A stretch of 5,022 bases of DNA from a bacterium Ga0077546 (GTDB lineage Bacteria; Cyanobacteriota; Vampirovibrionia; Obscuribacterales; Obscuribacteraceae), in NCBI GenBank assembly GCA_001464165.1, contig LNEX01000007.1:1-5022 (forward strand), in the 5' to 3' direction. The position numbers and the translations under genes were made by a program. This document shows positions 3,921 through 5,022 of the stretch, one piece after another. How positions within the stretch are numbered: the stretch's first letter is position 1; each line of letters opens with the position of its first letter. Under the pieces are notes generated by a model. It did no database searches. It saw nothing but the letters and a program-made list of their open reading frames with translations, and had not been told where the DNA came from.

Positions 3921-5022
3921 ATGAGTCAGTTTCACTACCTGACTGATGAGGAGCTTGCCAGCGCAGTTTCTGATGGTGCGCAGTCTTTACGCGCATGTCT
4001 TTTAGATAGCGTCTCAGCTTATTTGGTTTTGACTATTCCGGAAGCATCGGAATACCGCCAATCTTTGCCATTGAGTCAACTGCTCGGAAATCTCTCAGAA
4101 ATCGGTGTATTGCCTCGATTATACAAAGCAGCTGGTTCTGAAGATGCTCAGATATTTATTGCATTTTCCGCGCCAGTGAAAACCGAGGAAATCGCCCACG
4201 ACTTGGGTGTTTATCTCGGAAAGTGTGGCTTCAAACCGGCACCGGGTTCGCTTACGATCCATTCGGACCAAGTATTCCCAATTCCATTGCAACCAGGCTT
4301 CTGTTGGCTCAATGAAAGTTTTGAGCCGAAGTTGCATCGCGATGAAGTTTCCCTTCCTGCCGCGATGGCTATTTTCCTTAGAGATATAGAAACTGCTGCA
4401 GTGTGCCCGGTGACTTTGCAAACTAAGCTTGCTCAAGCCGAACCAACATGCGAGGAAACCATCGAGGAAACGAGAGCAACAGGAGCTCTTAGCGAACCGA
4501 GCTTTGACTTCACTCCCGATGTTGATGAAGTCGGCTGCGAGGAAATAGAGCGTTCACTCAAAATAATTTTGAACGAGCACCATATAGAGATTGCCGAACC
4601 AAAGCCAATTGCTGAGTCAACTCTTCTTCCGGAGTCAATACATTCTGAGGTGTCAGATTTCCTCGCTATCGAGGTTGAACCAACAATAGTCTTGAATGAA
4701 CACAATTCTGACTCAATGTTGGACGTTGCTGACCACCGAAGCGAGGAAATTGATCAGTTACTTCATATGACTTTGGCGGAAGCTCTGCCGACTATTACTC
4801 AGCCAGAGCAAATCCTTGAACAGGCTCTGATTCCGGAGTCGCTTCAATCTAAGGGGTTTGATTTCCCAGCTACCGAGGTCAAATTTACAGACAAGACAGT
4901 CGGCCTGCAACTACTTCTATTTTCGACAGATCTGTTGCCGGAGATTTCCGCGCTTCCGAAAGGCCGACCAAAGCGCGGAAAGAAGCCGCGCTCCAGTTTG
5001 CCGGACAGCTCAGACAGAGCCT
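3921..5022 (+). CDS. Primase-fold (TOTE/AEP-like) protein with degenerate active site, acidic repeat tail and AT-hook-like patch (3' end outside window)
   Basis: 367 residues are visible and the frame is open to the right edge. ATG 3921 is the conservative start; the frame continues upstream to 3666 apart from one TAG. Residues about 20-155 recall the archaeo-eukaryotic primase domain of TOTE conflict systems: a strand YLVLTIPEAS (34-43) where the family has a DFD-type metal site, AGSEDAQIFIAFSAPV (71-86) where it has SGNGAHVWIFFxxPV, IAHDLGVYL (91-99) for the AR-LG helix, and a DQVFPIPLQPGF stretch (about 116-127) for the FPNQ/LPLQ region. The aspartates and the histidine of the catalytic motifs are absent, so polymerase activity is unlikely. 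Residues about 172-346 form an acidic, probably disordered tail with a duplicated 49-residue unit (207-255 and 275-323). GRPKRGKKPR at 348-357 is AT-hook-like and suggests DNA binding. The existence of a coding frame is well supported; the primase relationship is a by-eye inference of moderate strength. Confidence 0.7.
   Translation, partial: MSQFHYLTDEELASAVSDGAQSLRACLLDSVSAYLVLTIPEASEYRQSLPLSQLLGNLSEIGVLPRLYKAAGSEDAQIFIAFSAPVKTEEIAHDLGVYLGKCGFKPAPGSLTIHSDQVFPIPLQPGFCWLNESFEPKLHRDEVSLPAAMAIFLRDIETAAVCPVTLQTKLAQAEPTCEETIEETRATGALSEPSFDFTPDVDEVGCEEIERSLKIILNEHHIEIAEPKPIAESTLLPESIHSEVSDFLAIEVEPTIVLNEHNSDSMLDVADHRSEEIDQLLHMTLAEALPTITQPEQILEQALIPESLQSKGFDFPATEVKFTDKTVGLQLLLFSTDLLPEISALPKGRPKRGKKPRSSLPDSSDRA
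4539..4889 (+). repeat. Two diverged copies of a 49-codon repeat in the acidic tail
   Basis: The units at 4539-4685 and 4743-4889 align without gaps over 49 residues with 21 identities: EEI..., a central P..I.E..L.PES, and a terminal DF.A.EV..T. A 19-residue spacer separates them. A partial, more degraded third copy lies before them at about 4452-4535 (EET...LSEPSFDF...DEV). Each full unit opens with GAG GAA AT(A/T), so the CGAGGAAA motif marks each start. Confidence 0.75.
4945..4981. repeat. Perfect 11-bp inverted repeat inside the coding frame
   Basis: TTTCCGCGCTT at 4945-4955 and its exact complement AAGCGCGGAAA at 4971-4981 flank a 15-nt spacer. Both arms contain the CGCGGAAA form of the recurring motif in opposite orientations. 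The repeat spans the codons for EISALP and the start of the AT-hook-like GRPKRG. It may be a protein-binding dyad, an RNA hairpin, or a by-product of motif abundance. Confidence 0.65.

Larger units (their letters stand above)
2464..4981. repeat. Dispersed motif CG(A/C)GGAAA / TTTCC(G/T)CG
   Basis: By hand count over the whole window, CGAGGAA occurs about 14 times on either strand (252, 2464, 2823, 3119, 3165, 3430, 3554, 3572, 4184, 4451, 4463, 4538, 4658, 4742), against roughly 0.6 expected for a 7-mer. CGCGGAAA occurs 8 times (2518, 3091, 3252, 3408, 3443, 4165, 4945, 4974), against about 0.15 for an 8-mer. Related CTCGGAAA and CCCGGAAA forms also recur. Nearly all lie right of 2464, in coding and non-coding DNA and in both orientations. 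In the primase-like gene the five forward CGAGGAAA copies are all in the same codon phase (xxC GAG GAA Axx). Confidence 0.7.

Noticed and set aside
4119..4705. Two minus-strand open frames opposite the primase-like gene
   Set aside because: They lie antiparallel to a continuous plus-strand frame of good coding character and show no domain features.

Overview
This is a 5 kb stretch of bacterial DNA with fairly balanced base composition and weak or absent Shine-Dalgarno sequences. It looks like an accessory region (defence, recombination or plasmid-like functions) rather than a housekeeping locus. No ribosomal, tRNA or core-metabolism gene is present to place the organism, and I do not name one. 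All gene calls come from reading translations and motifs by eye.

Layout. (1) 3-779 (+) is the 3' part of an SMC/RecN-like ABC ATPase: signature motif, Walker B, D-loop, H-loop, then a helical module and a C-terminal zinc-ribbon-like tail. (2) 780-1027 is a spacer holding two adjoining hairpins and a good sigma70-type promoter. (3) 1028-1942 (+) is a tyrosine recombinase of XerC/XerD type that keeps R-H-R-H-Y but shows no recognisable catalytic lysine and stops four residues after the tyrosine. (4) 1952-2725 (-), convergent with the recombinase, encodes a protein with an excisionase/MerR-type helix-turn-helix, a long coiled coil and a C-terminal PWWKKLFG motif. Its probable promoter overlaps a perfect 14-bp inverted repeat (2808-2846), a likely operator. 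(5) 2847-3613 has no convincing gene but is rich in small palindromes and in a recurring motif, CG(A/C)GGAAA. (6) A promoter-like pair at 3614-3642 precedes a reading frame that is open, apart from one in-frame TAG at 3756, to the right edge of the window. That frame encodes a protein whose first half resembles the TOTE-type archaeo-eukaryotic primase fold with its active-site positions replaced. The second half is a long acidic tail carrying a duplicated 49-residue unit and an AT-hook-like basic patch.

How the parts may fit. A DNA-binding coiled-coil protein, a primase-fold protein with a DNA-binding tail, a tyrosine recombinase and a palindrome-rich non-coding region together look like the control or replication part of a mobile element or large plasmid, with a defence-type ATPase beside it. 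This is inference. The most notable signals are the amber-interrupted, apparently catalytically dead primase-like gene, and the strong over-representation of CG(A/C)GGAAA in the right half of the window, in both coding and non-coding DNA and often in inverted pairs.
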